Source: Selenomonadaceae bacterium (lineage in GTDB: Bacteria; Bacillota; Negativicutes; Selenomonadales; Selenomonadaceae). Taken from it: a DNA stretch of 39,998 bases. The stretch spans positions 1 to 39,998 of the forward strand of contig JAFWFO010000045.1 of NCBI GenBank assembly GCA_017515635.1. Reading direction: 5' to 3'. Made by a program: the position numbers and the translations under genes. Shown here in pieces: positions 31,354 through 38,854 of this stretch (within the stretch, counting starts at the first letter, position 1; the number at the start of each line of letters is the position of its first letter). A model generated the notes under the pieces. The model was not told the origin of the DNA. It did no database searches and was given only the letters and a program-made list of their open reading frames with translations.

Positions 31354-31398
31354 CAAGCCAATAATCGATTGTTCACGGTCTTTGTGGAGGATACCGCC

Positions 31399-31854
31399 TT
31401 GGATTATCAAACGCTGAATTCGGTTTGGGAATTGAAACTAAAATACGACCGCGAGACTCACCGACTGGAAGATTTACGCTTCTTGGCTCATCCGTCAACG
31501 CCGCCTATGAACGGAATGCCGCACGCAACAGCTCAAGCTTCCAAAGTCGAAAAACTTGCAACGCTAATCGTCGACGCCGAACGAACGATTCAATCACTCG
31601 CAGATCAAATCGAAACGCAAAAGTTCAAATTGCTGTCATTGCTCAACCAAACGTCAATGGACGAATTACCGCAACGAGTGATTAATTATCGCTATGTCGG
31701 TTGTCAATCGTTCAATGCGATTGCAAAACTCTTACATTACACGCGACAATACATCATTCGCTTGCACGACAAAGGATTAAACGCGCTCAACCTCGACGGC
31801 AAAATGATGATTAGTTTTCGGGCAGGATTAAGAATTGCGCAATGTTGCCGCTAG
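31399..31854 (+). CDS. Sigma-region-4-like late transcription regulator
   Basis: TTG at 31399 has TGGAGG upstream. The 151-residue protein has an N-terminal helical region and a C-terminal helix-turn-helix, LPQRVINYRYVGCQSFNAIAKLLHYTRQYIIRLHDKGLNAL, seen here as shorter segments around residues 95-135. This is the pattern of ArpU/RinA-like and DUF1492 phage activators. These control late operons in many Bacillota phages. Its place just before the terminase genes fits. Confidence 0.75.
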   Translation: MDYQTLNSVWELKLKYDRETHRLEDLRFLAHPSTPPMNGMPHATAQASKVEKLATLIVDAERTIQSLADQIETQKFKLLSLLNQTSMDELPQRVINYRYVGCQSFNAIAKLLHYTRQYIIRLHDKGLNALNLDGKMMISFRAGLRIAQCCR

Positions 31855-31891
31855 TTTACAAACAGTTGCGCACAGGTTACACTTGTTCACA

Positions 31892-31920
31892 TTGATAACA
31901 TTTCTGCGAACATTTAAAAT
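31892..31920 (+). promoter_or_regulatory. Putative late promoter
   Basis: TTGATA (31892-31897), a 17-base spacer and TAAAAT (31915-31920), a good promoter match in the gap between the late activator and the terminase. It points at the terminase genes but a terminator lies only 30 bases downstream. Confidence 0.55.
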
Positions 31921-31949
31921 TAGCGTGACAGTCTCTAAAGAAAATTTTG

Positions 31950-31979
31950 ACGCCGACCACTACGGCGTTTATTTTTTTT
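31950..31979 (+). terminator. Terminator in the terminase leader
   Basis: A 6-bp stem ACGCCG/CGGCGT with a seven-base loop is followed by TTATTTTTTTT. It ends the activator transcript and would also stop transcripts from the promoter at 31892 unless antiterminated. Confidence 0.75.
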
Positions 31980-31995
31980 GCACGGGAAAATTTTT

Positions 31996-32056
31996 AGGTA
32001 CTTCCAAGACGGGCGACAGGGTGCGGGGCGACAACGACCCCCGGCAAGTGTCCAGG
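31996..32056. other. GC-rich noncoding block before terminase, candidate cos region
   Basis: After an AT-rich leader the sequence becomes strongly G/C-rich for about 60 bases (GGGCGACAGGGTGCGGGGCG, then a C-rich stretch) and is noncoding. It lies directly before the terminase small-subunit gene, where cos or packaging sites sit in many phages. The GGGG and CCCC blocks can pair. Only position and composition support this. Confidence 0.35.
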
Positions 32057-32106
32057 TAAGAAAAAATTTTTCGACTGAATCTGAAGAATTTTTGGAGCAG
32101 TGATAA

Positions 32107-32670
32107 ATGGTTACTAGAACAACAAATAAAATCGACGACGAAATTCAGTTGATAGCCGTCACACAACGGCAAATGTCGCGGGCTTTGGGGCTCGGCACGA
32201 CTCGAATCAATCAACTAATCGACGAAGGAATTCTTATCCGTGACGAAACTTCGCGGAGCGGTCAGCTTATGTTGTTTGAAAGCTTGCGAAATTTTTTCCT
32301 GTCGAAAAATGCCAACCTCGGCGACGGTGAAAACGCCGTCAACTTTTGGAAAGAACGCGGCTTGCATGAAAAAGCTAAGCGCGGACTTGCCGAAGTCAAG
32401 CTCGCCAAAACCAAAGGCGAACTTTACGAGGCGTCGACGGTCGAAAGTGTGTTGGGCGAAATCATGACGAATTTTCGCAGTAAACTTTCGGGCTTGCCCG
32501 CCAAATACGCCGCTCAACTCGACGGCAAAAGTCGTGATGAAATTTATGCGATACTCACGACGGCGATTGAAGAAAATCTAACTGAACTTGCGGCAGGATT
32601 GGAGGGCGCAACTTTTGAAGACGGAAGCGGCCTTGAAGAGATTTCTGTCGAAGTTAATCAGTCCAATTAA
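32107..32670 (+). CDS. Terminase small subunit (Nu1-like)
   Basis: ATG at 32107 follows GGAGCAG. The 187-residue protein has an N-terminal winged helix-turn-helix (TQRQMSRALGLGTTRINQLIDEGIL, shown in parts), a central Lys/Glu helix (KAKRGLAEVKLAKTKGELYE) and a C-terminal assembly region. This is the Nu1-type plan: it recognises the packaging site and docks the large subunit. It overlaps the large-subunit gene by 56 bases. Confidence 0.82.
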   Translation: MVTRTTNKIDDEIQLIAVTQRQMSRALGLGTTRINQLIDEGILIRDETSRSGQLMLFESLRNFFLSKNANLGDGENAVNFWKERGLHEKAKRGLAEVKLAKTKGELYEASTVESVLGEIMTNFRSKLSGLPAKYAAQLDGKSRDEIYAILTTAIEENLTELAAGLEGATFEDGSGLEEISVEVNQSN

Positions 32671-34507
32671 AAAAATCCCCGTGTCAAAATGGGCAGATAC
32701 ATTTCGGCAGCTCCCATCGGACAGCGCGGAACCGGGACAGTGGCGCACGTCGCGAATTCCGTACATGCAAGCGGTCATGGACGCGTTCACGGACGACAGA
32801 ATTCACCGCGTGGCGATAAAATCAGCGTCGCAGGTCGGCAAGTCGGAAGTGCTTTTGAATATCGTCGGCAGATTTGCGCATGTTGACCCGTGCTCGTTGA
32901 TGATAATTCAACCGACGCTTGAACTTGCACAGGATTTTTCCAAAGCCCGACTTTCGCGCATGGTCGAGGATACAAAAGTTTTGACACCGCTTTTCTACGA
33001 CAAAGCTAAAACTCGTGACGCGAACCAGACAATTTTGTCGAAATTCTTCACGGGCGGGCGCGTTGTCCTCACCGGCGCGAACTCTCCCGCGAATTTGGCA
33101 TCGCGTCCGATAAGAATTCTTTTGTGCGACGAAGTTGACCGCTTCCCGCAGTCGGCGGGCGGTGCCAAAGGCGAAGGTGATCCCGTCGGTTTGGCGGCAC
33201 GACGCACGACAACTTTTTGGAATTATAAAATCGGCTTGTTTTCGACTCCGACAACGGAAGGCGCAAGCCGAATCGATGTCGAGTATCAGCTCGGAACGCA
33301 GGAAGAATGGCGGCACAAATGCCCCAACTGCGGCGAATTTCACGCGCTGGATTATCGGCAAATGCAGGTTGACTTCAAGCAGACTCGCGACGAATCAGGA
33401 AATAAATCTATTGTCGTGAATTCGGTCAAGTGGCGTTGTCCCGATTGCGGCTTCGAATTTTCGGAAGCGGAAATGAAAAATGCCCCGCAACATTACGAGG
33501 CACAAAATCCCGACGCGATTAAAAACGGGCGGCGAAGTTTTTGGCTGAATGGTTTTTCGTCGCCGTGGCTTACGTGGCACGAAATTATTGGCGAGTGGCT
33601 TGAATCACGCGGTGATCCGTATCGTGAATCCGTTGTATTTAATACGCTGTTCGGCTTGAGCTACAAACTCACGGGCGATTATTCCGACGAAAATGTTTTT
33701 CTTGAGCGGCGCGAAGATTATGACGGCGAAATTCCGTCACCGGTGTTGCTTTTGACTGCGGCGGTTGATGTGCAGGCGAATCGTCTTGAATACGAAATTT
33801 GCGGCTGGTCTGCGGGCTTTGAACGTTGGGGAATTTTGCGCGGCGTGATTCGCGGTGAACCTAATTTCGCGTCGACGTGGCGGGCACTTGATGATGTGCT
33901 TGACCGCGTTTATTTTTTCGGGAACGGACGCCCGATTAAAGTTGCCCGCACGTTCGTTGATTCGGGCTTTGCGACGGCGACGGTTTATGATTATTGTGCC
34001 CGAAACATGAGCAAAGGACGTTTCCCGATTAAAGGTAAAAGCGGCATGGGATTGCCGCTTTTGTACAAATACGGGAATCCGAAACAAACAAATGTGTTGC
34101 TCACGATTTTGGGCGTCGACGACGGCAAGCAAGAAATTATGTCGCGGCTCGGTGTCACGGAAGGCAACGGAGTTTTACATTTCCCGCGTGACGATGATTT
34201 TTTTAAACGGCGCGGCTACGATGCGGATTATTTTAAGCAACTGATTTCGGAGCACAAAGTTTTTCGCAAAGCCGGCGGCATTGTCTATCAAGTCTGGGAA
34301 CCGATTATCGAACACTCGCGCAATGAATCGCTCGACTTGGCGGTCTACAATTTGGCGTGCGTGCAAAGTTGCGTTGGGAACAATCCCGAAAGTTTTTGGC
34401 GCAGTCAGCATGAAGCATTGCGCGGCGACGAAATGAAAACTTCACGCAAGAAAAAAGCCCGCACGTCGGGCAAGAAAAATTTTGTCGAAACGGACATTTG
34501 GAGCTGA
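32615..34507 (+). CDS. Terminase large subunit (GpA family)
   Basis: TTG at 32615 is chosen because GGAGGG lies nine bases upstream inside the small-subunit gene. The 630-residue protein has Walker A-type SASQVGKSE, Walker B ILLCDEVDRF, the coupling segment GLFSTPTTEG, a zinc pair (CPNC...CPDC) and a C-terminal nuclease part with AVDVQANRLEYEICGW. This is the lambda GpA family that cuts concatemers and pumps DNA into the head. Length is normal. Confidence 0.95.
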   Translation: MKTEAALKRFLSKLISPIKKIPVSKWADTFRQLPSDSAEPGQWRTSRIPYMQAVMDAFTDDRIHRVAIKSASQVGKSEVLLNIVGRFAHVDPCSLMIIQPTLELAQDFSKARLSRMVEDTKVLTPLFYDKAKTRDANQTILSKFFTGGRVVLTGANSPANLASRPIRILLCDEVDRFPQSAGGAKGEGDPVGLAARRTTTFWNYKIGLFSTPTTEGASRIDVEYQLGTQEEWRHKCPNCGEFHALDYRQMQVDFKQTRDESGNKSIVVNSVKWRCPDCGFEFSEAEMKNAPQHYEAQNPDAIKNGRRSFWLNGFSSPWLTWHEIIGEWLESRGDPYRESVVFNTLFGLSYKLTGDYSDENVFLERREDYDGEIPSPVLLLTAAVDVQANRLEYEICGWSAGFERWGILRGVIRGEPNFASTWRALDDVLDRVYFFGNGRPIKVARTFVDSGFATATVYDYCARNMSKGRFPIKGKSGMGLPLLYKYGNPKQTNVLLTILGVDDGKQEIMSRLGVTEGNGVLHFPRDDDFFKRRGYDADYFKQLISEHKVFRKAGGIVYQVWEPIIEHSRNESLDLAVYNLACVQSCVGNNPESFWRSQHEALRGDEMKTSRKKKARTSGKKNFVETDIWS

Positions 34508-34511
34508 TGAC

Positions 34512-34724
34512 ATGACGAAACTTGAAAGTTTAACGGAGCGATTGGAACTTTATCGCGAAGCGGAGCGAAAAATTTTGTCGGGCGCGGAATATCAAATTGG
34601 CGACCGCCGCTTAAGGCGTCCCGATTTGTCGGCGGTGCGTGCGGCGATACAAGATCTCGAAGACGAAATTGCAATGCTTGAAACACCGGGCAGAGGAATT
34701 CGGCGCGCCGTTTTTATTGATTAG
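34512..34724 (+). CDS. Small head-assembly protein, gpW/DUF6148-like
   Basis: ATG at 34512 lies four bases after the terminase stop with weak ribosome signal. The 70-residue protein is helical, with LTERLELYREAERKILSG and RRPDLSAVRAAIQDLEDEI, the plan of small proteins between terminase and portal (DUF6148 or gpW-like). Its 3' end overlaps the convergent HNH gene by 11 bases. Confidence 0.7.
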   Translation: MTKLESLTERLELYREAERKILSGAEYQIGDRRLRRPDLSAVRAAIQDLEDEIAMLETPGRGIRRAVFID

Positions 34725-35445
34725 CTTTGTTTCGACAAGCTCGATTTTTGCAAAGCCGCGAACAATATTTTGCTCTAGCGGAATAGGTTTCAAACTCTTT
34801 GCCGCAATAAGCACAAACTCTTTTTTTTGGTGGTTGATTTTCTTTTCGATGTGCCCAACCTAATTTTTGAGCGCATGAGTAAGAGCAACAAGTTGTGTCA
34901 CTGAATTTTGAAATCGAAAACGGTTTGCCGCAAACAACGCACGTGCGAGTTTCTTTGTAATGTTCAGCGTTTTTTACGGCTATGTTTCTACAATGCACGG
35001 AGCAGTAACGATTTCGACCGCAACTCACAGATTCAAAATACCTCCCGCATATTTCGCATTGGAAAGTTTCAGCTTTTCGCGGCGGCATTTGAAAATTTTC
35101 GCGGTGTGTTTTTGAATGCTCTGCTCGTGTTAGTAATTGAAAGTTTGTGATGTTGTTTTCGTCTTTGTTTTCGTCAATGTGGTGAATGTCGTAACCTTCA
35201 GGTATGTCGCCGTTGTAATAACGCCAAACCGACTGTTGAATCGAAAAGTTTTTGCGATAATGACCGCTCGAATCTTTTTTGTAAGTGATTCCGTCGAATT
35301 TTTGATACATGGCGTCGAGAATTTCAACGGTGGGCGGCTCGCGCAAGTCACGTTCGAGAACGTCGAGGCGATGACGTTCAAAATCGGTTTCTGCGGCGGC
35401 GCGAAGGACTTTAAGCGCGGCCACAACTTCAGGCGTAAACTTCAT
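34714..35445 (-). CDS. HNH endonuclease with three zinc-finger repeats
   Basis: Minus strand; ATG at 35445 follows AAGGAGTG. The 243-residue protein has an HNH core (YDIHHIDENKDENNITNFQL, then RAEHSKTHRE) in its first 120 residues. Three Cys4 modules of the form CxxCGxxF...YCSxxC follow. It is antisense to the late operon and sits exactly between the gpW-like and portal genes with its own promoter. This looks like a homing-type endonuclease cassette, although HNH proteins near terminase genes can also aid packaging. Confidence 0.85.
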   Translation of the reverse strand: MKFTPEVVAALKVLRAAAETDFERHRLDVLERDLREPPTVEILDAMYQKFDGITYKKDSSGHYRKNFSIQQSVWRYYNGDIPEGYDIHHIDENKDENNITNFQLLTRAEHSKTHRENFQMPPRKAETFQCEICGRYFESVSCGRNRYCSVHCRNIAVKNAEHYKETRTCVVCGKPFSISKFSDTTCCSYSCAQKLGWAHRKENQPPKKRVCAYCGKEFETYSARAKYCSRLCKNRACRNKANQ

Positions 35446-35493
35446 TTCTATCACTCCTTGCAAATTTGGCGCGGGACTGATAAAATCAAAACG

Positions 35494-35553
35494 CAAAAAA
35501 TCCCGCGTGGTTTTGTTTCCTGTCAGAAACATTGTAACACACGGGATTTTTTG
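35494..35553. repeat. 60-base nested inverted repeat upstream of the HNH gene
   Basis: Twelve-base arms, CAAAAAATCCCG and its complement (35494-35505, 35542-35553), extend inward with one mismatch. A second, smaller palindrome GTTTC/GAAAC lies inside the loop. Both outer arms give T runs on both strands, so it could act as a two-way terminator. The same 12-mer occurs in the terminator at 6547-6558. Confidence 0.75.
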
Positions 35554-35559
35554 TTGCAA
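35531..35559 (-). promoter_or_regulatory. Putative promoter of the HNH gene
   Basis: On the minus strand TTGCAA (35559-35554), a 17-base spacer and TACAAT (35536-35531). It lets the HNH gene be expressed against the late operon. One arm of the inverted repeat lies in the spacer. Confidence 0.6.
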
Positions 35560-35577
35560 CGGAGGATGTGATTATCA

Positions 35578-37146
35578 TTGAGCGGTTATTCAGAAGGCGG
35601 CGCGAGTCTGACAAAAAAGACTTTGAAGACGTGGCAACCGCATCATTGGTCAGCGAAAGAGGATATCGACTATAACTTAAAAACTTTGCGCGACCGCGCT
35701 GCCGATTTGGGCATGAACTCCGCAATCGGGCACGCGGCAATTCAAACCTTGACCACGAACGTTATCGGCTCCGGCTTGAAACTTTTTCCGCGAATTCGGT
35801 ACGAAGAATTAGGTATGACGGCGGACGAGGCGCGAAAGTGGGCACGTCATACCAAACGAGAATTTGAACTTTGGGCGAACGATTTACACTGTGACTTTCT
35901 GCGGCGAAATAATTTTTACGAACTGCAAAATATTTCGTTCGCCAGTTCGCTAAATGAAGGCGATAACTTTTGCCTGTTCAAGCACCGCTCGCCGAGTGAC
36001 GAAACTCCTTACAGTTTGCGGTTGCATTTGATTGACGCGCAGCGCGTGTCGAATCCGATCAGCGAGGGTTATTGCGGGATTTCGCAAGTCGAAGTTCAAA
36101 TTCCGAATACCCAAAATCGCATCGTCAACGGCATTGAAGTTAATCGCGACGGGCGACTCGAAGCGATTTGGGTTTGCAATAAAATTTTTGGGAGCATGAC
36201 AACTTCAACCCCTGAACTGAAGTGGCAACGCGTGAAAGTTTTCGGGCAAGCTACGGGTTGCCGAAATGTCCTGCACATTTGCAAGGACACGCGTCCCGAC
36301 CAGTTTCGCGGCGTGCCGTTGCTCGCGCCCGTGATTGAAGTTATCAAGCAAATGTCGCGTTACGCCGAAGCCGAATTAACAAGCGCAATTATCAAAAGTT
36401 TTTTTTCGATTTTCTTCACGCAGTCGGCGAGCAACTACGACTTTAACCAAATTGCGGGACAAGGCGAAGTTGACCCGAACGAACCGTGCGTTGACGTGTC
36501 CGAATACAAACTTGGCGCGGCGACCATGGCGGCTCTGCCCCGCGGCGTCGACGTTAAATCAATCGACAGTTCCAACGCGCAATCGACGTTCGACGTGTTC
36601 ACGGACGCATTTTTAACGCAGATCGGCGCGGCTTTGAATATCCCGTATGAACTGCTCGTCAAAAAGTTTCAATCGTCGTATTCGGCAAGCCGTGCGGCAC
36701 TTTTGCAAGCGTCCGATGAGTTTCGTCAGCGCAAGGCGGCGTTCGTGGCTGATTTTTGTCAACCGGTCTATGAACAATGGCTTGCTGAAGCTGTGGCACT
36801 TGGACGAATTAAAGCGGCGGGATTTTTCGACGACCCGTTGACGCGTTCGCTGTGGACTTCGGCGGCGTGGTACAACGAACGGTCTGGAATTCTTGATCCC
36901 GTGAAAGAGACTCAAGCGGCGATTTTGCGGCTTGATGCGGGACTTACAACTTTCTCGCGTGAAATTGCCGAGAGCGAAGGACAAGACTTTGACGAAGTTG
37001 TTGCGACGTTGGCGCAAGAACGCGAAATGCTGTCGAAGCTTTTACCTTCACAAAATCCCAAAGTCAATCCTTCCGAATCAACGGAGGACGAACGCGACGA
37101 CGAGGAGGACGAAAAAGTTGCAAGGCGACGCAAGACAACTAGTTAA
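35578..37146 (+). CDS. Portal protein (lambda family)
   Basis: TTG at 35578 is the only usable start, as a stop lies three codons upstream; GGAGG is 12 bases before. The 522-residue protein begins SGYSEGGASLTKKTLKTW and has EDIDYNLKTLRDRAADL and LTTNVIGSGLKL, typical of lambda-type portals. Relatives usually have about 20-30 more residues before the GYS motif, so the N-terminus may have been trimmed when the HNH cassette entered. The portal forms the dodecameric DNA gate of the head. Confidence 0.92.
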   Translation: MSGYSEGGASLTKKTLKTWQPHHWSAKEDIDYNLKTLRDRAADLGMNSAIGHAAIQTLTTNVIGSGLKLFPRIRYEELGMTADEARKWARHTKREFELWANDLHCDFLRRNNFYELQNISFASSLNEGDNFCLFKHRSPSDETPYSLRLHLIDAQRVSNPISEGYCGISQVEVQIPNTQNRIVNGIEVNRDGRLEAIWVCNKIFGSMTTSTPELKWQRVKVFGQATGCRNVLHICKDTRPDQFRGVPLLAPVIEVIKQMSRYAEAELTSAIIKSFFSIFFTQSASNYDFNQIAGQGEVDPNEPCVDVSEYKLGAATMAALPRGVDVKSIDSSNAQSTFDVFTDAFLTQIGAALNIPYELLVKKFQSSYSASRAALLQASDEFRQRKAAFVADFCQPVYEQWLAEAVALGRIKAAGFFDDPLTRSLWTSAAWYNERSGILDPVKETQAAILRLDAGLTTFSREIAESEGQDFDEVVATLAQEREMLSKLLPSQNPKVNPSESTEDERDDEEDEKVARRRKTTS

Positions 37147-37807
37147 AGAGGGCAAAGTTACGGCCGTTTTTCCCGAACGTCATACGGTTCGCGTGCGGTT
37201 TGAGGATAAAGACGACTTAATTGGCCCCGAAATGCCGATACTTACGACATGCGCGGCGGGCAATAAATTTTACGCAATGCCCGATGTCGGTGATGTGGTA
37301 GTTTGTCTGCTCGCAAGCAACGCCGACCAGACGGGGACGGGCTGGGTTATCGGCAGTCGCTTCAACGACAAGTCAAAGCCCAACGCGAACTCGCAAGACG
37401 TGATGCGCATGGACTTCAAGGACGGCACGTTTTTTGAATACGATCGCGCCAAACACGAGCTGAAAGTCAAATGCGAGGGCAAAGTTTTCGTCGAGGCCAA
37501 AAAAGAAATTTCTGTCAAAGGCGAAGACAAAATCACGATCGAAGCCGGAAAAGAAATTATCGTTAAAGGCGAAGACAAAATCACTATCGAAGCCGAAAAA
37601 GAAATTATCGTCAACTCGACGGACAAAATCACCGTCAACGCCGAAAAAGAAATTACTGTCAACTCGAAAGAAGACATTAATTTGAATTCCGAAAAAGATA
37701 TTAAGCTTAACGCGGGCGGCGAAGTTGTTTTCGGCGGTTCCAAGAATTTTGCAATTACGGCGGCAGAAAAAGTTGTGATTCAAGGTCAACAAATTTTGCT
37801 GAACTGA
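37118..37807 (+). CDS. Baseplate spike protein gpV
   Basis: TTG at 37118 follows GAGGAGG and overlaps the portal end by 29 bases. The 229-residue protein has an OB-fold-like N-terminus (residues 8-90; VKEGKVTAVFPERHTVRVRF, PDVGDVVVCLLA). Then come about seven repeats of a 'K-I-x-V-x-A-x-K-E-I' type (about 120-200), which would wind as a triple beta-helix. This is the central spike of contractile tails. The PAAR tip is the next gene. Confidence 0.88.
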   Translation: MQGDARQLVKEGKVTAVFPERHTVRVRFEDKDDLIGPEMPILTTCAAGNKFYAMPDVGDVVVCLLASNADQTGTGWVIGSRFNDKSKPNANSQDVMRMDFKDGTFFEYDRAKHELKVKCEGKVFVEAKKEISVKGEDKITIEAGKEIIVKGEDKITIEAEKEIIVNSTDKITVNAEKEITVNSKEDINLNSEKDIKLNAGGEVVFGGSKNFAITAAEKVVIQGQQILLN

Positions 37808-37816
37808 GGTGGACAT

Positions 37817-38104
37817 ATGCAAGCGACAAGATTGGGCGACGTTTGCTCGGGGCACGACTCTTGCCCGCCGCGGCCGCTCGTTGAAGGCAGTCCGAACGTT
37901 TACATTAACGGCGCACCTGCGGGACGTGTCGGCGACATGTTGGCGGCGCACGGTTGTTTTATTCATCCCGCGCACACGGGCGTTATCGCGTCGGGTTCGT
38001 CGAAAGTTTACATTAATGGGCGACCCGCGGGACGTGTCGGCGACCCCGTAAGTTGCGGTTCCGTCATGGCGCAAGGAAGCCCGAATGTGATTATCGGGGG
38101 TTAA
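37817..38104 (+). CDS. PAAR spike-tip protein
   Basis: ATG at 37817, nine bases after gpV. The 95-residue protein has duplicated strand patterns (SPNVYINGAPAGRVGDML and SSKVYINGRPAGRVGDPV), with His and Cys residues spaced to hold a metal ion. This is the PAAR fold that caps the spike and pierces the envelope. Weak GAGGTG precedes the start. Confidence 0.92.
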   Translation: MQATRLGDVCSGHDSCPPRPLVEGSPNVYINGAPAGRVGDMLAAHGCFIHPAHTGVIASGSSKVYINGRPAGRVGDPVSCGSVMAQGSPNVIIGG

Positions 38105-38107
38105 ATC

Positions 38108-38518
38108 ATGGCGATTGGTTGTTTTGCCGATTTGGTTTTTGAAGTCGACGGCGATTATGTTTTGACGTTTGATCAATTCAAACATGACGTTAAATCCCGT
38201 TATGCGCGTCACGAATTGATAAATCAAGAACCCGTGCTTGAGTGGCTTGGTGCCGACACACAAAAAATCACGATGACAATAACGCTCACCGCGACTTTGG
38301 GAGTTAATCCCGCTTATGAAATGCAAAAGGCGCAAAATCTTTGTTTGAGTGGCGAAGCCGACTGGCTGATTGTGGCGAATACGGTTATCGGCGGGCGGCT
38401 TTGGGTTATCACCGATGCAAGTTGTAAATCCATTTCGACGGACAAAAACGGCAACCCGATTGTCGCGCAAATGGATTTGACATTCGAAACGTATAATCTT
38501 TCTGTAGAGGAATCATAA
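38108..38518 (+). CDS. Phage tail protein gpU-like
   Basis: ATG at 38108, three bases after the PAAR stop. The 136-residue protein has an N-terminal beta segment (DLVFEVDGDYVLTFDQFK), then EPVLEWLGADTQKITMTITLTA and WLIVANTVIGGRLWVITDAS, matching the P2 gpU family. gpU proteins belong to the tail-end assembly machinery of contractile tails. Confidence 0.85.
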   Translation: MAIGCFADLVFEVDGDYVLTFDQFKHDVKSRYARHELINQEPVLEWLGADTQKITMTITLTATLGVNPAYEMQKAQNLCLSGEADWLIVANTVIGGRLWVITDASCKSISTDKNGNPIVAQMDLTFETYNLSVEES

Positions 38519-38854
38519 ATGGTTACGGACGTTGCAGTTGATTTAACCAACGTAAATTTAATGCCGTCAACCGAATACGAGGAAATTGTTCAAAATGTCC
38601 AAATGATATTGGCGACGATGAAAGGCACGGTTCCACTCGACAGAAATTTCGGGATTGACGGGCGATTTTTGGACGAACCGACAGGCGTTGTTCAAGCTCG
38701 TGCGGCGGCAGAAATAACGTCGGCAGTGAATTCGCAGGAGCCCCGCGCGCGCGTCAAGAAAATTTTCTTCAACGGTGACTTGACGGGCAATTTTGGAATA
38801 ACTGTTCGGATAGAAATTGTCGAAGAAAAACTTCGCGGTGGAGTGACGCTATGA
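38519..38854 (+). CDS. Baseplate protein, gp25/gpW (lysozyme-like) family
   Basis: ATG at 38519 follows the previous stop directly, with AGAGGA upstream. The 111-residue protein has EIVQNVQMILATMKGTVPLDRNFG and a C-terminal strand ITVRIEIVEE, matching GPW_gp25. gp25 organises the inner baseplate wedge and starts the sheath. The TGA overlaps the next ATG. Confidence 0.88.
   Translation: MVTDVAVDLTNVNLMPSTEYEEIVQNVQMILATMKGTVPLDRNFGIDGRFLDEPTGVVQARAAAEITSAVNSQEPRARVKKIFFNGDLTGNFGITVRIEIVEEKLRGGVTL

Noticed and set aside
37373..38470. Minus-strand open frame of 365 codons
   Set aside because: It lies antisense to gpV, PAAR and gpU genes, which have clear families. Its Phe/Asp/Asn repeats simply reflect the beta-helix repeats on the other strand.
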